NCBI GenBank assembly: GCA_949752795.1 | Contig: OX457068.1 | Coordinates: 54,898,516 to 54,962,515, forward strand | From: Hyperoodon ampullatus | Lineage: Eukaryota > Chordata > Mammalia > Artiodactyla > Ziphiidae | Length of the DNA stretch: 64,000 nucleotides | Reading direction: 5' to 3' | Part shown: positions 48,490 to 59,864 of the stretch, piece by piece | Position numbering within the stretch: the first letter of the stretch is position 1 | How the letters are laid out: the number at the start of each line of letters is the position of its first letter | Notes under the pieces: generated by a model | Seen by the model: the letters and a program-made list of their open reading frames with translations, nothing else | Told to the model about the DNA's origin: nothing | The model's database searches: none | Program-made: the position numbers and the translations under genes

Positions 48490-50035
48490 TTTCTACCACT
48501 GAGGCTATCTTGATCTTACCGAAGGACATGCCCAGTTGCTGTTACATGGTTTGGTTTATCTATTTATACCCTATTGTAACCAATAATGAATAAATAACTG
48601 AATTCTTCTCAGTAAGGTGTAATGATTCCTTGGGACAATTATTTATTAGTCAGAATTGTGTTTTGATAAAAGTACAAAGAGAGAGGTGAAAAAATGGACA
48701 AAAATCTGCTGATACATTTAAATTTTTTCACTAAAAACACAGCAGTAAAACAGCTGAAGCTAAAATCTAGAGAATCATGTCTCCTGAAAATAAATACCCT
48801 CCAAGCTCATAAACACCAAGGCTAGTGGTCAGGAATGAACAGATGTTTATTGCCTCATGCACCCTCTGCTACTCTGGGATAATCTCTTAAATATCTTAAA
48901 TCCAGCTTGAATTTAAATTAGATTCATATTTTCTTTCAAGATTATTCCATTAAAAATATCATATGATTATCCAATTAAATGGAGGAAAAAAATCAGTAGG
49001 AGAGCAATCCCCTTTAATATTTTCAATTAAGATGTAGTGTGGCCAATAAAAACAGCTTACATTTTCATTTTATGGGTACCTATGGAGAGCATTATGACAC
49101 AAATGACTCAGAAGAAGGTAATCGTTTCAAAATATATTGTAGTGGAAGACTGTAAACAGTGCAGTGTGTTAGCTTACAGAGGATGTGATGAAAATATAAA
49201 GTTTTTTTCAAAAGGGATTCATGTTTATTTTATAGTCTTTTAGGGTGCTTGTGCCTGCCAATTTTCAGCACATATTTTTAAAATGTCATGGAGTGTTTTC
49301 TCCCAGGAAAGGGTGGGAAGGTGAGAATATACCCATTAGGGGATAATATGTTTTTAAGAAGAAGAGAGTTGTGTAGCAACTCCATCCTGTCTGCTGCCTA
49401 GATTTGAAATGGAACTTCACCAGGGCATAGAATAAAGCCTTATTTTCTTATAAGACTATAAGGAGAAGACAGGAAGGCTGGGGCTACATGATGTCAAATG
49501 CAGCAAGGAATATGAAAATTTTCTAACTCACAGCACTGCATCACACATTTTGAGATCTATAATCACTGAAATTTGGACTGAATTATTTCATTTTCTCTGA
49601 CTTCTTGTGACTGTGTGACTCCAATTAATACCAATATTAATAGTTCTTAAAAGTCATAGTATGTCATAGCATATTTTCACAAGCTCTTCTGTACATGTGA
49701 TTTTATTGAATTAAAATAACAGTGACAAAATTCTCATGGGCTGGGAATGGTCCTCAATTCCCCCATATTAAAAATGTTTAACCTAGTTTGATTTAGAATT
49801 TGTATACTTGACTTTGACTGAGAGAGAATTTACCAAGAACTTATTGGCTAAAGACCTATCCTTGCACATAGAGATTTCATAAATATTTATCTAGTCATCT
49901 GTGAAAAAGCAGACCAAGAGTATTGAGAAAGCTTCTCAGCAAACTAACGGAGTAATGCAAAAAATAATCAGAGTAACTGGGATTAAAATACATGCAACCA
50001 ATAATAGAAATTTTGTTTAAAAAAATCTTAAATTA
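48490..50035. other. Unannotated DNA
   Basis: No gene or confident repeat recognised. Confidence 0.4.
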
Positions 50036-50039
50036 AAAA

Positions 50040-50200
50040 AATATTTATCATGTGTCAGATCCTGTACTAAATCATTACTATACACCTCTCAATCTTCTTC
50101 ACATTCCGGTGAGATTGGTGTGGTCATTATACTCAACAAAGACCACATAGCTAGCACATGGCAGCAAGTTAGAGCATAATCACAATATCTAGAGCCATGT
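50040..50200 (-). repeat. MIR SINE relic
   Basis: 'tcatgtgtcagatcctgtac', 'gtgagattggtgtggtcatt' and 'accacatagctagcacatgg' follow the antisense MIR order, with an internal deletion. Confidence 0.55.
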
Positions 50201-50204
50201 TGGT

Positions 50205-50335
50205 ACATAGTTCATCCCATGTGTATATGTACTTGACACTGTTCTAAGCACAGGAAGGACTGGAATAAACAGAGGTAAGCAAGTTGATCAAAATCCCTTC
50301 CCTCATGGAGTTTACATTCTATCACATTTTGGGTA
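50205..50335 (+). repeat. Ancient interspersed repeat (L2/MIR-age)
   Basis: 'gacactgttctaagcacagg' then 'aaaatcccttccctcatgga' and 'gtttacattctatcac' match the widespread old mammalian motif 'cactgttctaggcactggg... ccctgccctcatggagcttacattctag'. Confidence 0.65.
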
Positions 50336-50339
50336 TAAT

Positions 50340-51163
50340 TAACACTTGTTTCCCAAGCTATTTGATAAGGTTTTTAATGAATATGATGGATAATTAAAAG
50401 TCTGCTGGAGGACATTGAACATGTTCTCTCCCTGTACCTCGTGCTTACACAGAAAGGGCCCACAATTTCTATCTATTTTCATATTTTCTCAGTAATATAT
50501 AAACTATATCAACATTTAATTCAACTCACACTTCAGGGATGAGATAGATTTATTTTTTGCATACAGAAAAATTCAGAAGAACACTACAATTATTTTTGGC
50601 CACAGGCAAAAATGAATTCTAGAAGTTTGCTCTGTTCATTACTCCACGCTTGCATATCTAACTCGGTTTTCTTGAACAACTGTGTTACTTCATTTTCAAA
50701 AATTGTCGCATAGAGAGTGTTAAGTTTATTCACTTGAAGAGTTGAAACATCACTTCTTTCAGGAAGGTTGTATTGTTCCTAATGATCAGGTTTTAAGTGG
50801 AAATATATGGCACTCTGAAAGTGAAATTTCAGGTATTACACTGGAGTGAAAGACATTTACAAGTCTGGAAGTCTTCAGTGCTATCTTTAACATGATATTG
50901 CATAAATAATTAATGACATGATCTGCACACACACCTTCAATAGTCATGTGCGTATCTTCCTTTATCTCTTCCTACAATTTCCGGTATGCTTTTCCCCATT
51001 GAAATGAACTTGTGACAATTTTCATATGCTTGTTGTGGTTGTCCTACAGTGTTCTTATTTTTTGCAACTAATCATACTATTGTAAGACTGTAAGGATAGT
51101 AATAGCAACATGTGAATTTTAAATAGCTTTCTAAGTTTGCTATGTATATACATGTGTGTGTAT

Positions 51164-51208
<45 letters not shown>

Positions 51209-52070
51209 CTGGGTATATCTTAAGTGACAAAATATTGATTAGGTGGAGTAAGATCTAACTGAGGACTTATTATACTGTGAATGTATAAGATGGCTCTCTA
51301 TTAATAGTAAGTGCTATTAATAGATAGGGATTTATTTGGTTTTTAATACTGGGTTTTTTACATACAAGTCACAATAACATAACATTCTCAGTTTACCCAG
51401 CTGTAAAATTTGAATACAAATATATCTCTTAAGCTTCCAGTATTTTTTAGATGATACACTTTATGTAAAATTCTTAACACAGTTTCTGTCACATAGAAAG
51501 TAGTCTAGATTTGGTTAATACCAACATCATCTATGTCATCATCCAGTTGTCTTACATGTTAAAACATTGATAGAACTTTAGTTATTTGACAATAAAACAG
51601 ATGCTTTATTGTTAGCCCTCTTTATGTCACTTAAATCTTTCATGATTTTTATATCTCAATAAAATTGCAAAATGACCATAAATGTTGAAAGAATAGACAG
51701 TTGTATGATCAACATAATCAGAAGACCCTTCAGCTAAAAAAAAAACATATCACTTATACTAAGCTTGACATTCCTTCTTTCAGGTCATTTATTCACATCT
51801 TCATGATTCTAGGATGTTAATTGGCTGTGGTTTCTGATGATGGAGTTACTGTGTTAAAATCACACTATATACAGAAGAATATTTTTATCCCATGTTCTAG
51901 TCACTCCCCCAATGCAGGTTATTTTGAAAATTGAACCAGGATATTCTGTCTCTGAGGTATGATTCATGTATCTTTCCTCTCTGTCAAAGAAGAGATTGGC
52001 AAGATTGTTGAATTAAATTGCAATCCAGTCTTAGAGCCAGTCAGCATCATGTGGAAGCAGGGCACAGAGA
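50340..52070. other. Unannotated DNA with a (TA)n microsatellite
   Basis: (TA)n at 51,166-51,204. A 62-codon open stretch on the minus strand at 50,590-50,778 looks protein-like but is unassigned (see findings). Otherwise nothing recognised. Confidence 0.4.
51166..51204. repeat. (TA)n microsatellite
   Basis: About 19 TA units, preceded by TG/TA-rich sequence. Confidence 0.95.
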
Positions 52071-52080
52071 TCATCATTCT

Positions 52081-52369
52081 GGGACTTCCCTGGGGGTGCA
52101 GTGCTTAAGAATCCACTTGCTAATGTAGGACAGAGGTTTGAGCCCTAGTCTGGGAAGACCCCACATGCTGCAGAGCAACTAAGCCCGTGAGCCACAACTA
52201 CTGAGCCCGCATGCCTAGAGCCCATGCTCTACAACAAGAGAAGCCAACACAATGAGAAGCCTGTACACCACAATGAAGAGTAGCCCCAGCTTGCCAAAAC
52301 TAGAGAAAGCTTGAAAGCAACAACAAAGACCCAACACAGTCAAAAATAAGTGAATTGAAAAAAAAAAAA
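52081..52369 (+). mobile_element. CHR-1-like SINE, long-tailed older copy
   Basis: Sense copy with head 'gggacttccctgggggtgca', B-box-like 'aggtttgagccct', then a tail not present in the other six copies: 'gaagagtagccccagcttgc', 'aactagagaaagcttgaaag', 'caacaaagacccaacacagt', ending in A. TSD 'tcatcattct' at 52,071-52,080 and 52,370-52,379. The longer 3' region is what I associate with CHR-1, found in whales and hippos. It is more diverged than the other copies. Confidence 0.9.
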
Positions 52370-52672
52370 TCATCATTCTAGTTTGTATATTTTCTAATTA
52401 ATTTCTGTATTTTTGATCCACAAATCTTACTTTGGCCCAATTTCAGAATCTGAATATGGAGACTTAAAAAAAACTTCTTATCAGATTAGCTCTTACTTCT
52501 GACCCATTTATATCATCAACTTCATCTTACTTTCTTCTATTAGTAAACTTTATTTCACAGGCTTACCATCATTAAGGAAATTACTGTTTTTAGTTTCTGT
52601 CTCTTAAAAGAATGTATCATTTTAGTGAGATATCAAAATGGAGAAAAGCCAAACATAATGCTTATTCAACTG

Positions 52673-52888
52673 TTTTTTTTTTTTTTTTTTTTTTTTTTCA
52701 GTATGCAGGCCTCTCACTGTTGTGGCCTCTCCCATTGTGGAGCAGAGGCTCCGGACGTGCAGGCTCAGTGGCCATGGCTCACGGGCCTAGCCACTCCACG
52801 ACATGTGGGATCTTCCCGGACCGGGGTACGAACCTGTTCCCCTGCATCGGCAGGCAGACTCTCAACCACTGCGCCACCAGGGAAGCCC
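52673..52888 (-). mobile_element. CHR-type SINE
   Basis: Antisense copy: T-run of about 26, 'cagtatgcaggcctctcact' body and reversed head 'ccaccagggaagccc'. A short likely TSD 'tcaact' lies at each side. It faces the sense SINE at 52,081 with a gap of about 300 bases. Confidence 0.94.
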
Positions 52889-52889
52889 T

Positions 52890-53695
52890 CAACTACTTTT
52901 GACCTGAATAGAGGCTCTGTTTTTAAAATTAATAGAATGACTTGACAGCAGAAGGATCAAAATTGAGTGAGAAATAAGCTTTTGAAAGAGAAAACTTACT
53001 CTATTATTTAAATTCTAAGCACCTGACACATAGTATGTTCTTAAAATAATCTAAAGAATGGATGACCGAATGACTCAATAAAAGGATCAGGCATCTTGTA
53101 ACTTGATAATGTATCTGTTTGTCACTATTCACATGAACTTGAACTTACTACTAAGTGAAAATTTCCTAAGCCTTAGTTTATATGTCTGCAAACTGGAAAG
53201 ATAGTACTTCACGAACAGCCAATTTGTGAAGATCAAATGAAATAATATAACGGAATTGCTTTAAAAATGTAAAAGTAACATACAATATACTTGGATAGTT
53301 ATTTTAAAAAATCACACACCACAAAGATGCTCAGAGAACAGTTAAATAAGAGCCTTAATAAAGTGTCGAGTGGGCCCCTACAGGTGTGTGTGGGGGACAG
53401 CTGGGCACTGTATTCATTTTGTGTGCACAGTGTTTTTGGTTGTTTGACCTTCTTCCTACTCTCTGATCCTTCCTCTAGCTTTGAATCCTCACCACTCAGT
53501 ATCTGAGTTGTGTACATTAAGAGAAATATTTCTACAAGTGAGATTGCTGGATTAAAAGAATGCTTGCAGCAGCTAAAAGAACAAGAAAGACGTATGCATA
53601 GTGACATAAAAGGATATCAAACAATTCAGCGAAAAAAAAAAGCAAGTTACTGAGCAGTACAAAACAGCATAAAATTATTTAGTTTAAATATGTAT
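52890..53695. other. Unannotated DNA
   Basis: Possible MIR at about 53,150-53,275 (sense). A coding-like stretch of about 48 codons at 53,506-53,655 is discussed in findings. The minus-strand frame at 53,299-53,607 is unsupported. Confidence 0.4.
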
Positions 53696-54296
53696 ATTCT
53701 GTAGGTCACTGAGGATGAGGAGAGCTGAGGGGCTTAGACCAGGCTCTGGGTCATTCACTTGTCCTTTCACTCATTCATTCCTTGAGCTGACTCAAGATTT
53801 GAGATGGGTAGTCTGTGGATACTAGAATCAGTCTGGAGATGGTGATGAGATTACCAAGTGGAATTGCCATAATCCTTGAGTAGCAAGAAGCACCTTAAGT
53901 TGTGGAAGCTCTGGCCTTTCTTCTGATCACTGTAGGGATTAAAAGGACAAGCCATGTGGCTGACAGGGTCTTGTTGCTCTGGCCGGGTGTCAGGCCTGTG
54001 CCTCTGAGTTCAGAGAGATGAGTTCAGGACATTGGTCTACCAGAGAACTCCTGGCTCCATGCAATATAAAATGGAGAAAGCTCTGCCAGAGATCTCCATC
54101 ACAACGCTAAGACCCAGCTCCACTCATTGACCAACAAGTTACAGTGCTGGGCATCCTATGCCAAAAAACTAGCAAGACAGGAACACATCCCCACTCATTA
54201 GCAGAGAGGCTGCATAAAGTCATAATAAGGTCACAGACATCCAAAAACACACCACCGGATGCAGTCCTGCCCACCAGAAAGACAAGATCCAGCCTC

Positions 54297-54624
54297 TAGT
54301 AGGTCTGTGTCTTTAGAGAATGGACTTAAGGATATGGGGAGGGGGAAAGGCAAGCTGTGACAAAGTGAGAGAGTGGCATGGACATATATACACTACCAAA
54401 CATAAAATAGATACCTAGTGGGAAGCAGCCGCATGGCACAGGGAGATCAGCTCAGTGTTTGTGACCACCTAGAGGGGTGGGATAGGGAGGGCGGGAGGTA
54501 GGGATATGCAAGAGGGAAGAGATATGGGAGCATATGTATATGTATAACTGATTCACTTTGTTATAAAGCAGAAACTACCACACCATTGTAAAGCAATTAT
54601 ACTCCAAAAATATGAAAAAAAAAA
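54297..54624 (+). mobile_element. 5'-truncated L1 tail with 5' inversion, inside L1 5' UTR
   Basis: L1 3' UTR from 'agagaatggacttaaggata' to 'ctccaaaaatatg' plus A-run. The first 17 bases (54,298-54,314, 'agtaggtctgtgtcttt') are in the opposite orientation to the rest, judged against 25,855-25,871. A perfect 13-base TSD 'aagatccagcctc' lies at 54,284-54,296 and 54,625-54,637. This is the signature of twin priming. Confidence 0.92.
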
Positions 54625-54791
54625 AAGATCCAGCCTCATCCACCAGAGCACAGGTACAAGTTCCCTCCATCAGAAAGCCTACACAACCCACTGAACCAGC
54701 CTTAGCCACTGGCGGCAGACACCAAAAACAATGAGAACTATGAACCTGCAGTCTGCAAAAAGAAGACCCCAGACACAGTAAGTTAATCAAA

Positions 54792-55715
54792 ATGAGAAGA
54801 CAGAGAAAAACACAGCAGATGAAGGAGCAAGGCAAAAACCCACCAGACCAAATAAAAGAAGAGGAAATAGGCAGTCTACCTGAAAAAGAATTCAGAGGAA
54901 TGAGAGTAAAGATGATCCAAAATATTGGAAATAGAATGCACGAAATACAAGAAACGTTTAACAAGGACCTAGGAGAACTAAAGAGCAAAGAAACAATGGT
55001 GAACAACCCAATAAAAGAAATTAAAAATTATCTAAAAGGAATCAACACCAGAATAACTGAGGCAGAAGAATTGATAACTGACCTGAAAGATAAAATAGTG
55101 GAAATAACTACAACAGAGCTGAATAAAGAAAAAATAATGAAAAGAATTGAGGACAGTCTCAGAGACCTCTGGGACAACATTAAACTGACTAATTTTCAAA
55201 TTATAGGGGGTCCCAGAAGAAGAAGAGAAAAAGAAAGTGACTTAGAAAATATATGAAGAGATTATAGTTGGAAACTTCCCTTATGAGGGAAAAGAAAGAG
55301 TCAGTCAAGTCCAGGAAGCACAGAAAGTTCCATACAGGATAAATCCAAGGAGAAACATGCAAATATACATACGAATGAAACTATCAAAAGTTAAATACAA
55401 AGAAAAAAATATTAAAAGCATCAAGGGAAAAACAACAAATAACACACAAGGGAATCCCCATAAGGGTAACACCTGATCTTTTAGCAGAAACTCTGCAAGC
55501 CAGAAGGCAGTGGAAGGACATATTTACAGTGATGAAAAGAAAAAGAAAAAAAGAAAAGAAAAGAAAAAAAAATACTGCAACCAAGATTACCCTACCCAGC
55601 AAGGATCTCATGCAGATTCAATGGAGAAATTAAAAATTTTAAAGACAAGCAAAAGCTAAGAGAATTCAGCACCACAAAACTAACTTTACAGAAAATGCTA
55701 AAGGAACTTCTCTAG
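54792..55715 (+). pseudogene. L1 ORF1, frameshifted
   Basis: Starts at ATG 54,792 ('atgagaagacagag') and is open for 154 codons: N-terminal 'EEEIGSLPEKEFRGM', coiled coil with 'TEAEELITDLKDK', and RRM start 'NFQIIGGP'. An extra G in 'ataggggg' near 55,206 shifts the frame, ending it at 55,256. C-terminal homology continues in other frames to the TAG at 55,713-55,715. It keeps the ATG that the other copy has lost. Confidence 0.88.
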
Positions 55716-55773
55716 GCAGGAAACACAAGAGAAGGAAAATACCTACAATAACAAATCCAAAACGATTAAGAAA

Positions 55774-58700
55774 ATGGTAATAGGAACATACATATGGATG
55801 ACAACCTTAAATGTAAATGGATTAAAAGGTCCCACCAAAAGACATAGACTGGCTGAATGGATACAAAAACAAAACCCATACATATGTGGTCTACAAGAGA
55901 CCCAACATACAGACTGAAAGTGAGGGGTTGGAAAAAGTATTCCATACAAATGGAAATCAAAGAAAGCTGGAGTAGCAACTCTCATATCAGATAAAATAGA
56001 CTTTAAAATAAAGACTCTTACAAGAGACAAAGAAGGACACTAAGTAATGATCAAGTCATCAATCCAACAAAAACATATAACAATTGTAAATATTTATGCA
56101 CCCAACATAGGAGCACCTCAATACATAAGGCAAATGTTAACAGCCATAAAAGGGAAAATAGACAGTAACACGATTATAATAGGGGATTTTAACACCCCAT
56201 TTTCATCAATGGACAGATCATCCAAAATGAAAATAAATAAGGAAACACAAGCTTTAAATGATACATTAAACAAGATGGACTTAATTGATATTTATAGGAC
56301 ATTCCATCCAAAAACAACAGAATACACATTCTTCTCAAGTGCTCATGGAACATTCTCCAGGATAGATCATATCTTGGGTCACAAATCAAGCCTTGGTAAA
56401 TTTAAGAAAATTGAAATCATATCAAGTATCTCTTCTGGCCACAACGTTATGAGACTAGATATCAATTACAGGGAAAAATCTGTAAGAAATACAAAAACAC
56501 AAGGAAGCTAACCAACACACTGCTTAATAACCAAGAGATCACTGAAGAAGTCAAAGAGAAAAATCAAAAAATACCTAGAAAAAATGATAATGGAAACCCA
56601 CTGACCCAATACCTATGTGATGTTGCAAAAGCAGTTCTAAGAAGGAAGTTGATAGCAATAAAATCCTACCTCAAGAAACAAGAAACATCTCAAATAAACA
56701 ACTTAACCTGACACCTAAAGCAATTAGAGAAAGAAGAACAGAAAAAGTGCAAAGTTAGCAGAAGGAAACAAATCATAAATCCCAGATCAGTAATAAATTA
56801 AAAAGAAATGAAGGAAACAATAACAAATATCAATAAAACCAAAAGTTGGTTGTTTGAGAAGATAAACAAAATTGATAAACCATTAGCCAGACTCATCAAG
56901 GAAAAAAGGGAGCAGACTCAAAACAACAGAATTAGAAAAGAAAAAGGAGAAGTAACAACTGACACTGAAGAAATACAAAGGATCATGAGAGCTTACTACA
57001 AGGAACTATATGACAATAAAATGGAAAACCTGGTAGAAATGGACAAATTCTTAGAAAAATACAACTTTCTGAGACTGAATCAAGAAGAAATAGAAAATAT
57101 AAACAGATCAAACACAAGCACTGAAATTGAGACTGTGATTAAAAATATTCCAACAGGGCTTCCCTAGTGGCACAGTGTTTGAGAGTCCACCTGCCAATGC
57201 AGGGGCACGGGTTCGTGACCCAGTCCAGGAAGATCCCACATGCCTTGGAGCAGCTAGGCCCGTGAGCCATGGCTGCTGAGCCTGTGGGTCCGTAGCCTGT
57301 GCTCTGCAACGGGAGAGGCCAAAACAGTGAGAGGCCCGTGTACCACAAAAAAAAAAAAAAAAAAAAGAAAAGAAAAATAAATTCCAACAAACAAAAGCCC
57401 AGGACCAGAAGGCTTCATAGGAAAATTCTATCAAACGTTTAGAGAAGGGCTAACACCTGTCCTTCTCAAACTCTTGGAAAATATAGCAGACGGAGAAACA
57501 GTGCCAAACTCATTCCACAAGGCCACCATCATCCTGATACCAAAACCAGACAAAGATGTAACCAGGAAAGAAAACTACAGGTCAATATCACTGAGGAACT
57601 TAGATGCAAAAATCCTCAACAAAATACTAGCAAACAGAATCCAACAGCACATTAAAAGGATCATACACCATTTTCAAGTGGAGTTTATCCCTGGAATGCA
57701 AGGATTCTTTACTATATGAAAAACAATCAATGTTATAAAACATATTAACAAATTGATGGAGAAAAAACATAAGATCATCTCAAAAGATGCAGAAAAAGCT
57801 TTCGACAAAATTCAACACCCATTTATGATAAAAACTCTCCGGAAAGTAGGCATGGAGTGAACTTACTTCAGCATAATAAAGGCCATATATGAAAAACACA
57901 CAGCCAACATCATTCTCAATGGTAAAAACCTGAAAACGTTTCCACTAAGACCAGGAAAAAGAGTAGATTTTCCACTCTCATCACTATTATTCAACAGAGT
58001 TTTGGAAGTTTTAACCATAGCAATCAAAGAAGAAAAAGAAATAAAAAAGATTTCAAATCAGAAAAGAAGAAATAAAGCTGTCACTGTTTCCAGATGACAT
58101 GATACTAAACATAGAGAATCCGAAAGATACTACCATAAAACTACTAGAGCTAATCAATGAATTTGGTAAAGTAGCAGGATACAAAATTAATGCACAGAAA
58201 TCTCTTGCATTCCTATACACTAATGATGAAAAATCTGAATGAGAAATTAAGGAAACACTCCCATTTACCACTGCAACAAAAAGAATAAAATACCTAGGAA
58301 TAAACCTACCTAAGGAGACAAAAGACCTGTATGCAGAAAACTATAAGACACTGATGAAAGAAGTTAAAGATGATACAAACAGATGGAGAAATATACCATG
58401 TTCTTAGATTGGAAGAATCAACAAAAAAATAAGCAACCCCATCCAAAAATGGGCAGAAGGCCTAAATAGACATTTCTCCAAAGAAGATATAGAGATTGCC
58501 AACAAACACATGAAATGATGCTCAACATCACTAATCATCAAAGAAATGCAAATCAAAACTACAGTGAGGTATCACCTCACACAAGTCAGGATGGCCATCA
58601 TCAAAAAATCTACAAACAATAAATGCTGTAGAAGATGTGGAGAAAAGGGAACCCTCTTGCACTGTTGGTGGGAATGTAAATTGATACAGCCACTCTGGTG

Positions 58701-58975
58701 AACAGTATGGAGCTTCCTCACAATTTAAAAATAGAACTACCATATGACCCAGCAATCCCACTACTGGGCATATACCCTGAGAAAATCATAATTCAAAAAA
58801 AGACATGTACCACAATATTCATTGCAGCTCTATTTACTATAGCCAGGACATGGAAACAATCTAAATGTCCATCAACAGATGAATGGATAAAAGAAGTTAT
58901 GGCACATATATACAATGGAATATTAGTCAGCCATAAAAAGAAATGAAATTGAGTTATTTATAGTGAGGTGGATAG
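55774..58975 (+). pseudogene. L1 ORF2, multiply broken
   Basis: Starts at ATG 55,774. The endonuclease part reads 'LNVNGLK' and 'LQET', then a deletion of about 20 bases near 55,905 breaks the frame. It resumes at 56,047 with 'GDFNTPFSS' and ends in 'SSGHNVM', where the SDH motif has become SGH. RT pieces lie at 56,808-57,155 and 57,386-57,719 either side of a SINE. The catalytic box reads 'FPDD' instead of FADD (58,090-58,101). About 750 bp, relative to the other copy, are missing at about 58,425. The C-terminal part (58,437-58,975) includes 'IELPYDPAIPLLGIYPE'. Confidence 0.9.
57156..57375 (+). mobile_element. CHR-type SINE inside L1 ORF2
   Basis: Sense copy with head 'gggcttccctagtggcacag', B-box-like 'gggttcgtgaccc', 'gaagatcccacatgccttgg', 'gagaggcccgtgtaccac' and an A-rich tail. 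Likely TSD 'aaatattccaaca' before and 'aaattccaaca' after, interrupting the RT domain. Confidence 0.93.
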
Positions 58976-59599
58976 ACCTAGAAATCGTCGTACAGAGTGA
59001 AGTAAGTCAGAAAGAGAAAAAACATATACTGTGTGTTAACACATAGATATGGAATCTAAAAAGAAAGGAAAAAATAAATGGTTCTTAAGAAACAAGGGGC
59101 AGGACAGGAATAAAGATGCAGAGGTAGAGAATGGACTTGAGGACAAAGGGAGTGGGAAGTATTAGCTGGGATGAAGTGAGAGAGTGGTATGGACATATAT
59201 ACACTATCAAATGCAAAATAAATAGCTAGTGGGACACAGACACATGGCATAGGGAGATCAGCTCTGTGCTTTGTGTCCATCTAGAGAGGTGAGATAAGGA
59301 GTGTGGGTGGGAGACACAAGAGGGAGGAGATTAGGGGACATGCATATGTATAGTTGATTCACTTTGTTATAAAGCAGAAACAAACACACCATTGTAAAGC
59401 AATCATACTCCAATAAAGATGTTAAAAGAAAAAAAAAAAAAAAAGAAAGTGTCCGTTGTGATGCAGACCAAGTGGAGGAGAACGATAGCAGGGCAGGAAG
59501 AACAATTGGTTAGTTACTCCTAGACATTTATTCTTCTCTCCTTTATAGAACCAAATCCTTAATCTATTAATACTATTAAGATATTTTTTTAAAATCCCA

Positions 59600-59860
59600 G
59601 ATCAGGAGAAAATATTTGCAAATCACACATCTGGTACAAAACTTTTATGTGGAATATATAAAATGACTCTTAAAACTCAATAATAGCTAAACAAACAACT
59701 CAATTAAAAACGGGTGAAATATTTGAACAGACAAAAAATACATACATAAGGCAACTAAGAATACTTTTGCACTTTAAAAAATATTCAACATCTTTTATTA
59801 TTCGAGAAAGCAAATTAAAACAAATTAAAACATAAAGCAAATCAAAAAATATTGTCAAGA
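59600..59860 (+). mobile_element. Old L1 ORF2 tail fragment A
   Basis: 'agaaaatatttgcaaatcac', 'ttaaaactcaataatagcta' and 'aacgggtgaaatatttgaac' match the L1 ORF2 C-terminal coding region. It stops near 59,860, where the same region starts again in the next fragment. Confidence 0.75.
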
Positions 59861-59864
59861 TTTT

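Larger units (their letters stand above)
53700..59444 (+). mobile_element. Second L1, sense, near full length but decayed
   Basis: 5' UTR parallels the full-length copy from about 53,940 ('ggctgacagggtcttgttgc' onward); the true 5' edge is uncertain, between 53,700 and 53,960, and no TSD was found. It then has ORF1 (54,792-55,715), ORF2 (55,774 to about 58,975) and a 3' UTR ending 'ctccaataaagatg' with an A-tail to about 59,444. It hosts a twin-primed L1 tail (54,297-54,624) and a SINE (57,156-57,375), and carries an internal deletion at about 58,425. More diverged than the 25.5-33.0 kb copy. Confidence 0.9.
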
